64,000 bases of DNA, from assembly GCF_000739735.1 (NCBI RefSeq), contig NZ_BBJF01000022.1:85540-149539 (forward strand), given 5' to 3'. The translations under genes and the position numbers were made by a program. Every line of letters begins with the position of its first letter. Within the stretch, counting starts at the first letter, position 1. Under the pieces are notes generated by a model, which worked only from the letters and a program-made list of their open reading frames with translations, was not told where the DNA came from and ran no database searches. Of this stretch, positions 53,391 to 62,814 are shown in pieces. This stretch comes from Paraburkholderia ginsengisoli NBRC 100965 (GTDB lineage Bacteria; Pseudomonadota; Gammaproteobacteria; Burkholderiales; Burkholderiaceae).

Positions 53391-54800
53391 TTATCCAAGC
53401 TTGCGAATATCGACGAAATGCCCTTCGATCGCCGCAGCCGCAGCCATCGCGGGGCTCACCAGGTGGGTACGGCCACCGGCGCCTTGACGACCTTCGAAAT
53501 TACGATTCGACGTGGACGCGCAACGCTCGCCTGGATCCAACCGGTCGGCGTTCATCGCGAGACACATCGAGCAGCCCGGCTCGCGCCATTCGAAACCGGC
53601 GTCGGTGAAGACCTTGTCGAGGCCTTCACGTTCAGCCTGCGCCTTCACCAGCCCCGAACCCGGCACGACCATGGCCAGACGGATATTCGGCGCGACGCGG
53701 CGGCCCAGCTTCTTCACGACGTAGGCAGCAGCGCGAATGTCTTCAATGCGCGCGTTGGTGCATGACCCGATGAAGATTTTATCCGGCTTGATCGACTCGA
53801 TCGGCGCATTCGGTTCGAGCGCCATGTACTTCAGCGCGCGTTCCATTGCATCGCGCTTGACCGGGTCTTTTTCGCGTTCCGGGTCCGGCACGCGGCCGTC
53901 CACGGCGGTGACCATTTCCGGCGACGTGCCCCACGTAACTTGCGGCACGATTTCCGCGGCGTTCAGTTCGACTACGCGATCGAAATGCGCGCCGTCGTCG
54001 GACTTGAACTGCTTCCAGTACTCGACCGCGTGATTCCACTCGACGCCTTCCGGCGAGAACGGACGGCCCTTCAGGTATTCGATGGTGGTGTCGTCGACCG
54101 CGACCATGCCGGCACGTGCGCCCGCTTCGATCGCCATGTTGCAGACCGTCATGCGGCCTTCCATGGACAACGCGCGAATCGTCGAACCACCGAATTCGAT
54201 CGCGTAACCCGTGCCGCCTGCGGTGCCGATCTTGCCGATGATCGCGAGCACGATGTCTTTCGCGGTACAGCCGCGCGGCAGCTGGCCTTCGACCTTCACC
54301 AGCATGTTCTTGCTCTTCTTCTGCAAGAGCGTTTGCGTGGCCAGCACGTGCTCCACTTCCGAGGTGCCGATGCCATGTGCGAGCGCGCCGAACGCGCCGT
54401 GCGTGGACGTGTGCGAGTCGCCGCAGACGATCGTCATGCCCGGCAGCGTAGCGCCCTGCTCCGGCCCGATGATGTGCACGATGCCCTGGCGCAGATCGTT
54501 CATCTTGAACTGCGTGATGCCGTAGGCGTCGCAATTCGAATCGAGCGTGTCGACTTGCAGCTTCGAGACCGGATCGGCGATACCGTGCGTGCGGTCCGTA
54601 GTCGGCACGTTGTGGTCCGAGACCGCCAGGTTCGCGCTGATGCGCCACACCGGACGCTCAGCCAGCTTCAGGCCTTCGAACGCCTGCGGGCTGGTCACTT
54701 CGTGCAGCAGGTGACGGTCGATATAGAGAATCGTCGTACCGTCGTCTTCCGTGTGGACCACGTGCGTGTTCCACAATTTGTCGTAGAGAGTCTGTGCCAT
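53391..54800 (-). CDS. leuC: 3-isopropylmalate dehydratase large subunit
   Basis: A 469-residue aconitase-family enzyme carrying a [4Fe-4S] cluster. Cluster ligands lie in FIGSCTNARIEDI and CSMCLAMN, and VCGDSHTSTHGAFGALAHGI is a family signature. The ATG at 54800 begins the conserved MAQTLYDKLWNTHVV. First gene of the leucine group. A CATAAT at 54844-54849 (read on the minus strand) may be the -10, but no good -35 is seen. Confidence 0.98.
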   Translation of the reverse strand: MAQTLYDKLWNTHVVHTEDDGTTILYIDRHLLHEVTSPQAFEGLKLAERPVWRISANLAVSDHNVPTTDRTHGIADPVSKLQVDTLDSNCDAYGITQFKMNDLRQGIVHIIGPEQGATLPGMTIVCGDSHTSTHGAFGALAHGIGTSEVEHVLATQTLLQKKSKNMLVKVEGQLPRGCTAKDIVLAIIGKIGTAGGTGYAIEFGGSTIRALSMEGRMTVCNMAIEAGARAGMVAVDDTTIEYLKGRPFSPEGVEWNHAVEYWKQFKSDDGAHFDRVVELNAAEIVPQVTWGTSPEMVTAVDGRVPDPEREKDPVKRDAMERALKYMALEPNAPIESIKPDKIFIGSCTNARIEDIRAAAYVVKKLGRRVAPNIRLAMVVPGSGLVKAQAEREGLDKVFTDAGFEWREPGCSMCLAMNADRLDPGERCASTSNRNFEGRQGAGGRTHLVSPAMAAAAAIEGHFVDIRKLG

Positions 54801-55134
54801 GGTATGCGGGGTAGTAATGACTGCGGGCTGACTGTGTCGGTCGATTATGCCACGCAGCAACGCGCCGTGGGCGCCTCAATCAGCGGAAAAACCGATAAAA
54901 AACAGGGAGTTGGGTGGTAGTACCGATACCTGTATCGACGTTACCCGGCAAGCGGGTGCGCGATTCTCAGCGACGCTTTCCGCGCACGTGCGGCATGGCG
55001 GCGAGCGTAGGTCAGCAAAAAGAAAACGCCCCAACGGTGAACCCGTTGGGGCGTTTTAGCTTCAGCAGACTCCGCGCTCGCTCGCAATCAATCGATTCAA
55101 CCGATCGCTACAAACGAAGCAGACTCACAACCGA
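54801..55134. other. 334-bp gap between gltA and leuC
   Basis: No gene seen. It contains the gltA terminator (55023-55057) and, nearer leuC, the presumed leuC promoter. No leucine-rich leader peptide typical of attenuation was found. Confidence 0.55.
55018..55057 (-). terminator. Intrinsic terminator of gltA
   Basis: AAAACGCCCCAACG and its near-perfect complement CGTTGGGGCGTTTT form a long stem with a short loop. On the minus strand T-rich sequence (TTTTCTTTTT) follows. It lies about 80 bp after gltA; the A/T-flanked stem could also work in the other direction. Confidence 0.9.
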
Positions 55135-56436
55135 TCAACGTTGCGCGAGCGGCTTCGCTTCACGCTGCGTGTCGCCGATGAACAGCTGACGCGGACGGCC
55201 AATCTTCTGTTCCGGATCGGCGATCATTTCGTTCCACTGCGCAATCCAGCCGACCGTGCGTGCCATCGCGAAGATACACGTGAACATCGAGGTCGGGATG
55301 CCCAGCGCGCGCTGCACGATGCCCGAGTAGAAATCGACGTTCGGATACAGCTTGCGCGACACGAAGTATTCGTCTTCCAGTGCGATCTTTTCCAGCGCCA
55401 TGGCCAGCTTGAACAGCGGGTCGTCGTGCAGGCCCAGCTCTTCCAGCACTTCGTGGCAGGTTTCGCGCATCAGCTTCGCACGCGGATCGTAGTTCTTGTA
55501 GACGCGGTGACCGAAGCCCATCAGCTTCACGCCCGAGTTCTTGTCCTTCACTTGCTTGATGAACTCAGGAATGTTGTCGACCGAGCCGATTTCTTCCAGC
55601 ATGTTCAGCGCGGCTTCGTTCGCGCCGCCGTGCGCCGGGCCCCACAGACACGCGATACCTGCTGCGATACACGCGAACGGGTTAGCGCCCGACGAACCGG
55701 CGAGACGCACGGTCGAGGTCGACGCATTCTGCTCGTGGTCCGCGTGCAGGATCAGGATACGGTCCAACGCCCGCACCAGCACGTCGTTGACCTTGTAGTC
55801 TTCGCACGGGTTCGAGAACATCATGTGCATGAAGTTCGCGCTGTACGACAGGTTGTTCTTCGGGTACGCAAACGGCTGGCCGATGCTGTACTTGTACGCC
55901 ATTGCGACCAGCGTCGGCAGCTTCGCGATCATGCGGATCGCCGACACTTCACGGTGACGCGGATTGGTGATGTCGAGCGAGTCGTGATAGAACGCCGACA
56001 GGGCGCCGACTGCTGCGACCAGAATCGCCATCGGGTGCGCGTCGCGACGGAAACCGCGGAAGAAGAAGTGCATCTGCTCGTGCACCATCGTGTGCTTCGT
56101 GACGGTGTTCACGAACTCTTCGTTCTGTTGCGCGTTCGGCAGTTCGCCCTTCAGCAGCAGATAGCAGGTTTCGAGGAAGTCGGCGTTTTCCGCGAGGTTG
56201 TCGATCGGGTAGCCGCGGTACAGCAGCTCGCCCTTGTCGCCGTCGATGTAGGTGATCGCCGAATTGCACGCCGCCGTCGACATGAAGCCCGGGTCGTACG
56301 TGAACTTGCCAGTCTGGCCGTACAGTTTGCGAATGTCGATTACGTCCGGGCCGAGGGTGCCCTTGTAAATCGGCATTTCAACGCTCGGCGAATTGTCGCT
56401 GAACGATAGCGTGGCTTTAACATCTGACGGGGTCAT
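55135..56436 (-). CDS. gltA: Citrate synthase
   Basis: A 433-residue type II (hexameric) citrate synthase joining oxaloacetate and acetyl-CoA. The active-site His residues lie in ILHADHEQNAST and MGFGHRVYKNYDPRAK, with the catalytic Asp in the later EDEYFVSRKLYPNVDFYSG region. Length and N-terminal domain fit the proteobacterial allosteric type. It closes the sdhCDAB-sdhE-gltA group, 82 bp after sdhE. Confidence 0.98.
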   Translation of the reverse strand: MTPSDVKATLSFSDNSPSVEMPIYKGTLGPDVIDIRKLYGQTGKFTYDPGFMSTAACNSAITYIDGDKGELLYRGYPIDNLAENADFLETCYLLLKGELPNAQQNEEFVNTVTKHTMVHEQMHFFFRGFRRDAHPMAILVAAVGALSAFYHDSLDITNPRHREVSAIRMIAKLPTLVAMAYKYSIGQPFAYPKNNLSYSANFMHMMFSNPCEDYKVNDVLVRALDRILILHADHEQNASTSTVRLAGSSGANPFACIAAGIACLWGPAHGGANEAALNMLEEIGSVDNIPEFIKQVKDKNSGVKLMGFGHRVYKNYDPRAKLMRETCHEVLEELGLHDDPLFKLAMALEKIALEDEYFVSRKLYPNVDFYSGIVQRALGIPTSMFTCIFAMARTVGWIAQWNEMIADPEQKIGRPRQLFIGDTQREAKPLAQR

Positions 56437-56518
56437 AGCACATCCTCAATCGAAGTATGGATACAGGGTTTCGATAATCGCACGCCTGGACAACGGACTG
56501 GCCGCGGACTGGCGGCAC

Positions 56519-56791
56519 TCAAGCGTTGCGCAGCAGCTCCAGCACCCGAATCACATCCGGGTCGGCAAGCTCGCCTTCCGGTTCCTTGCGTACGAGCAGC
56601 AAGTCCATCAGGTCGTTATCGCTCAGCTCGAGCAGGCGCGTGAGAGCGCCCACGTCGGCATCGCTGAGGTCATGCTCATATCGGCCGAAAAAACGTTCAA
56701 AGATCAGATCGTTTTCCAGCAGGCCCCGCCGCGCGCGCCAGCGAAGGCGCGCGCGGCGGAGAGGGTCGGACTGATGCGATGTTTCGTCCAT
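56519..56791 (-). CDS. sdhE: Succinate dehydrogenase assembly factor (FAD assembly)
   Basis: A 90-residue SdhE/SDHAF2 protein, which helps attach FAD covalently to SdhA. The RARLRWRARRGLLENDLIFE motif contains the conserved RRGxxE sequence, and DLMDLLLVRKEPE is also typical. It begins 1 bp after sdhB, as in other betaproteobacteria. Confidence 0.93.
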   Translation of the reverse strand: MDETSHQSDPLRRARLRWRARRGLLENDLIFERFFGRYEHDLSDADVGALTRLLELSDNDLMDLLLVRKEPEGELADPDVIRVLELLRNA

Positions 56792-56792
56792 C

Positions 56793-57497
56793 TCAGACAG
56801 CGCGGCGAACCATCAATTCCTTGATCTTGCCAATCGCCTTGGTCGGGTTCAGGCCCTTCGGGCAAACGTCGACGCAATTCATGATGGTATGGCAACGGAA
56901 CAGACGGTACGGATCTTCCAGGTTGTCGAGGCGTTCACCCGTCGCTTCGTCGCGGCTGTCCGCGATGAAACGGTAGGCTTGCAACAGGCCGGCCGGGCCC
57001 ACGAACTTGTCCGGATTCCACCAGAAGCTCGGGCACGACGTCGAGCAGCTGGCGCACAGAATACATTCGTACAGGCCGTCCAGTTCGTCGCGTTCTTCCG
57101 GCGACTGCAGACGTTCCTTTTCCGGCGGCGGCGTATCGTTGATCAGGTACGGCTTGATCGAGTGATACTGGTTGAAGAACTGCGTGAAGTCGCAGATCAG
57201 GTCGCGCACGACGGGCAGGCCCGGCAGCGGACGCAGCACGATCTTTTGCGGCAGGTCGTTCATGTTCTGCAAGCAGGCGAGACCGTTCTTGCCGTTGATG
57301 TTCATCGCGTCCGAACCGCACACGCCTTCGCGGCACGAGCGGCGGAACGACAACGTCTCGTCCACTGCTTTCAGCTTGAGCAGCGCGTCGAGCAGCATGC
57401 GTTCGTGCGAGTCGATTTCGATCTCGTACGTTTGCATGCGCGGTGCCGCGTCCTTGTCCGGATCGTAGCGGTAAATTTCAAATGTACGCTTAGCCAT
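56793..57497 (-). CDS. sdhB: Succinate dehydrogenase iron-sulfur subunit
   Basis: A 234-residue SdhB carrying three Fe-S clusters between the flavin and the quinone site. The [2Fe-2S] ligands are C55, C60, D63 and C75 (CREGVCGSDAMNINGKNGLAC is the region), and the [4Fe-4S]/[3Fe-4S] ligands lie in CILCASCSTSCPSFWW and CHTIMNCVDVCPKGL. The Asp at position 63 is the same substitution as in E. coli. It follows sdhA by 24 bp. Confidence 0.98.
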   Translation of the reverse strand: MAKRTFEIYRYDPDKDAAPRMQTYEIEIDSHERMLLDALLKLKAVDETLSFRRSCREGVCGSDAMNINGKNGLACLQNMNDLPQKIVLRPLPGLPVVRDLICDFTQFFNQYHSIKPYLINDTPPPEKERLQSPEERDELDGLYECILCASCSTSCPSFWWNPDKFVGPAGLLQAYRFIADSRDEATGERLDNLEDPYRLFRCHTIMNCVDVCPKGLNPTKAIGKIKELMVRRAV

Positions 57498-57521
57498 TTC
57501 TGAATTCCTTTGACTTGTGCC

Positions 57522-59297
57522 TTAGAAGGTACGCGCTTTCGGCGGCACCGATTCGACGGTCAGCGGTTGCATGTGAACCGGCTTGTAGTCGAGGCGATCG
57601 CCTTCGCTGAACCACAGCGTATGGCGCAGCCAGTTTTCGTCGTCGCGATGTTCGAAGTCGTTCTGCGCATGCGCGCCACGGCTTTCCTTGCGCGCTTCGG
57701 CGGAGACCATCGTGGCGCGTGCCACTTCGATCAGGTTCGCCACTTCCAGCGCTTCGATGCGGGCCGTGTTGAACACCTTCGACTTGTCCTTCAGATGGAT
57801 GTTGTCGACACGTTCAGCCACTTCACGGATACGCTCGACGCCTTCAGCCAGCAGCTTCGACGTGCGGAACACGCCGGCGTGCGCCTGCATCGTGCTGCGG
57901 ATGTCGTTCGCGACCGATTGCGTGTACTCGCCCGACGACGACTTCTCGAGCTTGTCCAGACGCGACAGCGCGAAGTCGGCGGCGTCGGCCGGCAGCGGCT
58001 TGTGTTCCTTCAAGTCCTTCACGTGCTTGACGATGTGGTTGCCGGCTGCGCGGCCGAACACCACCAGGTCGAGCAGCGAGTTCGTGCCGAGACGGTTCGC
58101 ACCGTGCACCGACACGCACGAGCATTCGCCCACAGCGTAGAAACCGTTGACGACTTCTTCGTGACCACGCGCCGTGCCGACGACCTGACCGTTGATGTTC
58201 GTCGGGATACCGCCCATCTGATAGTGAATGGTCGGCACAACCGGAATCGGCTCTTTAATGCAATCGACGTTCGCGAACTTCATCGCGATTTCGCGGATCG
58301 ACGGCAGACGCTTCATGATCGTCTCGGCGCCGATGTGCGACAGGTCGAGCAGCACGTGATCCTTGTTCGGACCCACGCCGCGGCCTTCCTTGATTTCCTG
58401 GTCCATCGAACGCGAAACGAAGTCGCGCGGCGCCAGATCCTTCAGCGTCGGCGCGTAGCGTTCCATGAAACGCTCGCCGTTCGAGTTACGCAGAATGCCG
58501 CCTTCGCCGCGCACGCCTTCGGTAATCAGCACGCCCGCGCCGGCCACGCCGGTCGGGTGGAATTGCCAGAACTCCATGTCTTGCAGTGCGATGCCCGAAC
58601 GCGCGGCCATGCCCAGACCGTCACCCGTGTTGATGAATGCATTCGTGGATGCCGCGAAGATCCGGCCCGCGCCGCCCGTGGCGAACAGCGTGGTCTTGCC
58701 TTCAAGGATATAGACGTCGCCGGTTTCCATTTCCAGCGCGGTCACGCCGAGCACGTCGCCGTCGGCGTCGCGGATCAGGTCCAGCGCCATCCATTCGACG
58801 AAGAATTGCGTTTTGGCAGCCACGTTTTGCTGGTACAGCGTGTGCAGCAGAGCGTGACCGGTACGGTCAGCGGCCGCGCAAGCGCGTTGCACCGGCTTTT
58901 CGCCGTAGTTCGCCGTGTGGCCGCCGAACGGGCGCTGATAGATCGTGCCGTCCGCGTTGCGGTCGAACGGCATGCCGAAGTGTTCGAGTTCGTAGACGGC
59001 GTTCGGTGCTTCACGGCACATGAATTCGATCGCGTCCTGGTCGCCGAGCCAGTCGGAACCCTTGATCGTGTCGTAGAAGTGGTAGTGCCAGTTGTCTTCG
59101 CTCATGTTGCCGAGCGATGCGCCGATGCCGCCTTGAGCAGCGACCGTGTGCGAGCGCGTCGGGAACACTTTGGACAGCACGCAAACCGACAGACCGGCGC
59201 GCGCGAGTTGCAGCGAAGCGCGCATCCCCGAGCCGCCTGCGCCGACGATGACCACGTCAAACTTGCGACGCGGCAGAGAATTCTTGATTGCAGCCAT
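57522..59297 (-). CDS. sdhA: Succinate dehydrogenase flavoprotein subunit
   Basis: A 591-residue SdhA oxidising succinate to fumarate. The FAD-binding VVIVGAGGSGMRASLQLARA is near residues 15-34, and H50 in RSHTVAAQGG is the covalent FAD site. The active-site region HPTGVAGAGVLITEGVRGEG and the SCVSVHGANRLGTNSLLDL segment are intact. The ATG at 59297 gives the conserved start; the frame extends upstream into sdhD without support. Confidence 0.98.
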   Translation of the reverse strand: MAAIKNSLPRRKFDVVIVGAGGSGMRASLQLARAGLSVCVLSKVFPTRSHTVAAQGGIGASLGNMSEDNWHYHFYDTIKGSDWLGDQDAIEFMCREAPNAVYELEHFGMPFDRNADGTIYQRPFGGHTANYGEKPVQRACAAADRTGHALLHTLYQQNVAAKTQFFVEWMALDLIRDADGDVLGVTALEMETGDVYILEGKTTLFATGGAGRIFAASTNAFINTGDGLGMAARSGIALQDMEFWQFHPTGVAGAGVLITEGVRGEGGILRNSNGERFMERYAPTLKDLAPRDFVSRSMDQEIKEGRGVGPNKDHVLLDLSHIGAETIMKRLPSIREIAMKFANVDCIKEPIPVVPTIHYQMGGIPTNINGQVVGTARGHEEVVNGFYAVGECSCVSVHGANRLGTNSLLDLVVFGRAAGNHIVKHVKDLKEHKPLPADAADFALSRLDKLEKSSSGEYTQSVANDIRSTMQAHAGVFRTSKLLAEGVERIREVAERVDNIHLKDKSKVFNTARIEALEVANLIEVARATMVSAEARKESRGAHAQNDFEHRDDENWLRHTLWFSEGDRLDYKPVHMQPLTVESVPPKARTF

Positions 59298-59301
59298 TCT
59301 T

Positions 59302-59670
59302 TTACACTCTCCAGAGAATCTGCGCAGCGTAGCCCGCACATGCGAGCAGCCAGACGATCGTCAGCGCCTGAAGCGTCAGGCGCACGCCAACGGGCTTCAC
59401 ATAGTCCATCCAGATGTCGCGGATACCAACCCACGCGTGATAGAACAGCGACAGCAGCGTGACAAACGTGGCGAGCTTCATCCATTGCGTCGCAAAGATC
59501 GACGCCCAGCCTTCGTACGAGAAATCGTGCGCGCCGAAGAACCACGCAAGCAGGATCACCGTGTAGATCGCCATTACGGCGGCGGTGAGGCGCTGTGCGA
59601 GCCAGTCGCGCAGACCGTAATGCGCACCGACGACGAGACGCTTCGAACCGATTCGGTTATTAGCTGACAT
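59302..59670 (-). CDS. sdhD: Succinate dehydrogenase membrane anchor subunit
   Basis: A 122-residue membrane anchor with three hydrophobic helices (about 27-47, 64-82 and 96-117). The heme b ligand His lies in LLSLFYHAWVGIRDIWMDYV, the conserved SdhD motif that also contributes Asp and Tyr to the quinone site. It follows sdhC by 3 bp and precedes sdhA by 4 bp. Confidence 0.95.
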   Translation of the reverse strand: MSANNRIGSKRLVVGAHYGLRDWLAQRLTAAVMAIYTVILLAWFFGAHDFSYEGWASIFATQWMKLATFVTLLSLFYHAWVGIRDIWMDYVKPVGVRLTLQALTIVWLLACAGYAAQILWRV

Positions 59671-59673
59671 TTT

Positions 59674-60090
59674 TTAGAATGCTCCGAACAGTTTTGCCGC
59701 GAATGCAATGGTGAGCAGCGACGACACCACGAGGACCACGATAGAGGTCTGCTTGCCTTTTTCCTTCGTCACCGCGTTGTGGTTCGTATCCATCACGAGG
59801 TGACGGACGCCGGCGCAGAAGTGAAACAGGAAAGCCCACGCGAGAACGAGCGTGATGAGCTTGACGATGATGTTGGAGAGGAAACCTTTGAAGACTTCGA
59901 AACTCAATTCGGAAGTCAGGCTCTGATCAAAGAGGTACAGCAGGAACGGAAGAAAAACAAACAGCAGACCACCGCTCACGCGGTGCAGAATCGACACACG
60001 CCCCGCTAGCGGGAGACGGTATGCCGTCAATATTTGCCCAATACCGATGTTCCGGAATTCCGGCCTCGGTTTTTTTACGGCTTCAGCCAT
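59674..60090 (-). CDS. sdhC: Succinate dehydrogenase cytochrome b556 subunit
   Basis: A 138-residue three-helix membrane anchor. The quinone-site motif SILHRVSGGLLF and the heme-ligand motif HFCAGVRHLVMD are present. First gene of sdhCDAB. An 11-bp palindrome CTACTATGTAG lies 10 bp before the start codon (60100-60110). It follows the GntR gene by 156 bp on the same strand; the spacer has AT-rich stretches (TATAAAA, TAAAAT) suitable for a promoter. Confidence 0.96.
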   Translation of the reverse strand: MAEAVKKPRPEFRNIGIGQILTAYRLPLAGRVSILHRVSGGLLFVFLPFLLYLFDQSLTSELSFEVFKGFLSNIIVKLITLVLAWAFLFHFCAGVRHLVMDTNHNAVTKEKGKQTSIVVLVVSSLLTIAFAAKLFGAF

Positions 60091-60246
60091 GCTAGACCCC
60101 TACTATGTAGTCACACTAATCCGCAATTTTAGCGCCTTTTTATATCGCGCTGCAGCGAAAACCACGACAGGTCCGTTACAGCACGCGCGATAAAGCGCCG
60201 TCAAACAGGCGCGCGTGTGGGACGCCGCGCCTGGATTCAGCCCGAT

Positions 60247-61047
60247 TCAGCTCAGATCGTTCTGATAGTAATACCCGGTTGTGACATACCAACCTCGCCG
60301 GACTTCGACCGGCCGGTCCCCATACGTGTAGGACACGCGCTCGACCGACAGCAGCGGAAAACCCGCCGGCACATTCAGCAGATCGGCCACCGAAGGCTCG
60401 GCCGCGACCGCGCGGATTTTCTCAGTCGCGCGGATCATGCGGGTGCCGAATTCCGTCTCGAACATCGCGTAGAGGGGACCCTTGAACTCCGACAGCCGTT
60501 CGAGCGTGAGTCCGCGGAACACGGCGCCGGGCAGCCAGATTTCGTCGAGCACGGTAACTTCGCCGTCGAACTGCAGCAAACGCTTGATCAACACGACCGG
60601 ATCGGCCGGTTTCAGATCGAGTTGCCGGGCGATGTCCGCCGAAGCGCGCAACCGCCGGCATTCGAGCAGGCGACTCACGTGCGGATGCTCGGCGCCGTCG
60701 TCGGCCAGGAGTCTCAGGAAGCGGAACTGGGCGCGGTCCTCATTGTGCGTCGCAACGAACGTGCCCTTGCCCTGACGACGCACCAGCAGGTTGTCGGCGG
60801 CAAGTTCGTCGATCGCTTTGCGCACCGTTCCCTGGCTGACCTTGTATCTGGCCGCCAATTCGACTTCACTAGGAATGATCTCGCCGGGCTTCCATTCGCC
60901 GCTTTCGAGGCTCTGCGTAATCAAGCCCTTGATCTGCTGATACAAGGGACTGAAAGTGGGCGACGCAGCGGGAGCGGCAGCGGATACACCCTCGCCTGCG
61001 GCCCCTTGGCCGTTCGGGTTCGTGGTATTCGCCGGGTTCGAATTCAT
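60247..61047 (-). CDS. GntR family transcriptional regulator (HutC/UTRA type)
   Basis: A 266-residue regulator. After about 35 Asn/Ala/Pro-rich residues comes a GntR winged helix (GEIIPSEVELAARYKVSQGT, then VRKAIDELAADNLLVRRQGK) and a C-terminal UTRA ligand-binding domain (about 115-255). UTRA domains bind small metabolites such as organic acids, sugars or amino acids. Its place directly upstream of sdhC and divergent from mdh suggests control of TCA-cycle genes, and a perfect palindrome 60 bp upstream of its start is a good candidate for its own operator. Both points are inference. Confidence 0.92.
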   Translation of the reverse strand: MNSNPANTTNPNGQGAAGEGVSAAAPAASPTFSPLYQQIKGLITQSLESGEWKPGEIIPSEVELAARYKVSQGTVRKAIDELAADNLLVRRQGKGTFVATHNEDRAQFRFLRLLADDGAEHPHVSRLLECRRLRASADIARQLDLKPADPVVLIKRLLQFDGEVTVLDEIWLPGAVFRGLTLERLSEFKGPLYAMFETEFGTRMIRATEKIRAVAAEPSVADLLNVPAGFPLLSVERVSYTYGDRPVEVRRGWYVTTGYYYQNDLS

Positions 61048-61104
61048 CCGCGCATTTCATCATAAAGGGCTGGGGCGCGTCTAGGGTTTTCCCCGCAATA
61101 GATG

Positions 61105-61120
61105 TGTCTTATATAAGACA
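61105..61120. promoter_or_regulatory. Perfect 16-bp palindrome, candidate GntR operator
   Basis: TGTCTTATATAAGACA is exactly self-complementary and AT-rich within GC-rich surroundings. It lies 58 bp upstream of the GntR start and 10 bp upstream of the plus-strand -35 box. Size and symmetry suit a dimeric GntR protein. Confidence 0.7.
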
Positions 61121-61130
61121 TAAGATAATG

Positions 61131-61159
61131 TTGACTTTGTGCCTGTCGACTCCTACACT
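61131..61159 (+). promoter_or_regulatory. Strong sigma-70-type promoter reading toward mdh
   Basis: TTGACT (61131-61136), a 17-nt spacer and TACACT (61154-61159) form an almost ideal housekeeping promoter. The first gene downstream is mdh, about 490 nt away, implying a long leader or a separate short transcript. Confidence 0.65.
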
Positions 61160-61650
61160 CCTTGTCGAGCAAGGGTTTGCGGGTTTTTCGGCAGCTGTTC
61201 GATGCAGCGCCGCAACGCGCCGGCAGCCACTCTGCACCATGCTGTTCCCTCGCAGTTCAGGTTTCGATTCGCCGCCATCCGTTGGTCAGCCGCTTGCCGA
61301 AACGCGCTGTTTGCAGGAGCCCGCACCGTGCAGCGGCTACCCGGCGCCTCGCTGTCCGCTCCCGCTCTCTCAGGAAAACGCCGGGTCATCCCGGGTTTTC
61401 CCGCTCGAAGGAAGTCCCCAGGGATTACCCTTCCAGAGCCTGGCGTGAAGCGCCGGCAGAGAGCGTCCCGTAGCTCTGGCAGTACAGGTTTCCGGCATGG
61501 CGGTCTTGCCGCAACGCGCCGCCCGGCCTCGTCAGATTCCGAGTCCGCACGCGAACAGTGAATTCCGCCGTGTTTCATAACGCTTCGCTGAACGCGCATA
61601 TAGAATGGCGTTTTCCCTAGCGTCTAACGCATCGTCCTGGAGATTTCTCA

Positions 61651-62634
61651 ATGGCTAAGCCCGCAAAGCGCGTTGCCGTCACCGGCGCCGCAGGTCAAAT
61701 CGCTTACTCCCTGCTGTTCCGCATCGCCAATGGCGACCTGCTCGGCAAGGATCAACCGGTTATCCTGCAACTGCTCGACCTGCCGCAAGCGCAAGGCGCC
61801 GTCAAAGGCGTCGTGATGGAACTGGATGATTGCGCATTCCCGCTGCTGTCGGGCGTCGTGATCACGGACGACCCGAAGGTCGCATTCAAGGATGCCGACG
61901 TGGCCCTGCTGGTCGGCGCGCGTCCGCGTTCGAAGGGCATGGAGCGTAAGGACCTGCTGTCGGCCAACGCCGAGATCTTCACCGTTCAGGGCAAGGCGCT
62001 GAACGACGTTGCGAGCCGCGACGTGAAGGTGCTGGTGGTTGGCAATCCGGCCAACACGAACGCGTACATCGCAATGAAGTCGGCGCCGGATCTGCCGAAG
62101 AAAAACTTCACCGCGATGCTGCGTCTGGACCACAACCGCGCGCTGTCGCAACTGGCCGCCAAGTCGGGCAAGCCGGTCGCGTCGATCGAAAAGCTGGCTG
62201 TGTGGGGCAACCACTCGCCGACCATGTACCCGGACTTCCGTTTCGCGACCGCAGAAGGTCAGAATCTGACGAAGCTGATCAACGACGACGAATGGAACCG
62301 CAACACGTTCATCCCGACGGTTGGCAAGCGCGGCGCGGCGATCATCGAAGCACGCGGCCTGTCGTCGGCGGCATCGGCGGCTAACGCTGCGATCGACCAC
62401 GTGCGTGACTGGGTCCTCGGCACGAACGGCAAGTGGGTCACGATGGGCATTCCGTCGGACGGCTCGTACGGCATTCCGGAAGACATCATCTACGGTGTGC
62501 CGGTCACGTGCGAAAACGGCGAGTACAAGCGCGTCGAAGGTCTGGAAATCGACGCGTTCTCGCGCGAAAAGATGGACGGCACGCTGCAGGAACTGCTGGA
62601 AGAGCGCGAAGGCGTTCAGCACCTGCTCGGCTAA
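61651..62634 (+). CDS. mdh: Malate dehydrogenase
   Basis: A 327-residue NAD-dependent malate dehydrogenase interconverting malate and oxaloacetate. The nucleotide-binding [20 protein letters not shown] starts at residue 8; catalytic residues lie in [11 protein letters not shown] and in [14 protein letters not shown] (catalytic His). Length fits the dimeric cytosolic type. GGAG lies 10 nt upstream of the ATG, and a strong terminator follows. Confidence 0.98.
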
Positions 62635-62650
62635 GCACTAGATGCCGATG

Positions 62651-62694
62651 AACCGGAACTCCGAAGCGTCACCGCGGCGGGTTCCGGTTTTTTT
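62651..62694 (+). terminator. Intrinsic terminator of mdh
   Basis: AACCGGAAC (62651-62659) pairs with GTTCCGGTT (62681-62689), which runs into TTTTT. It starts 16 bp after the mdh stop codon. Confidence 0.85.
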
Positions 62695-62814
62695 CGTGCG
62701 AATGCAGTGGTTCGCAGCTGATTCGAACGCGTTTTGTCACCATGTCGCCGTGGCCAGACAGAACGCGCCCGAATCGGATTTTCTCCAATCACACCCACGC
62801 CCCTGACGCCGAAG

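Larger units (their letters stand above)
61048..61650. other. 603-bp gap between the GntR gene and mdh
   Basis: Contains the palindrome (61105-61120) and plus-strand promoter (61131-61159) listed separately. From about 61160 to 61600 I find no credible gene; open frames on both strands are rich in Arg, Ser and Pro without family features. The stretch holds several potential hairpins, for example CAGAG/CTCTG near 61460-61485 and GGAAG/CTTCC near 61410-61433, and could be an untranslated leader or small RNA. A TATAGAAT near 61600 may be a proximal mdh -10, and GGAG lies just before the mdh ATG. Confidence 0.6.

Noticed and set aside
61153..61599. Overlapping open frames on both strands before mdh (up to 148 codons)
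   Set aside because: Rich in Arg/Ser/Pro/Cys with no recognisable family, signal or ribosome binding site; better explained as untranslated leader.
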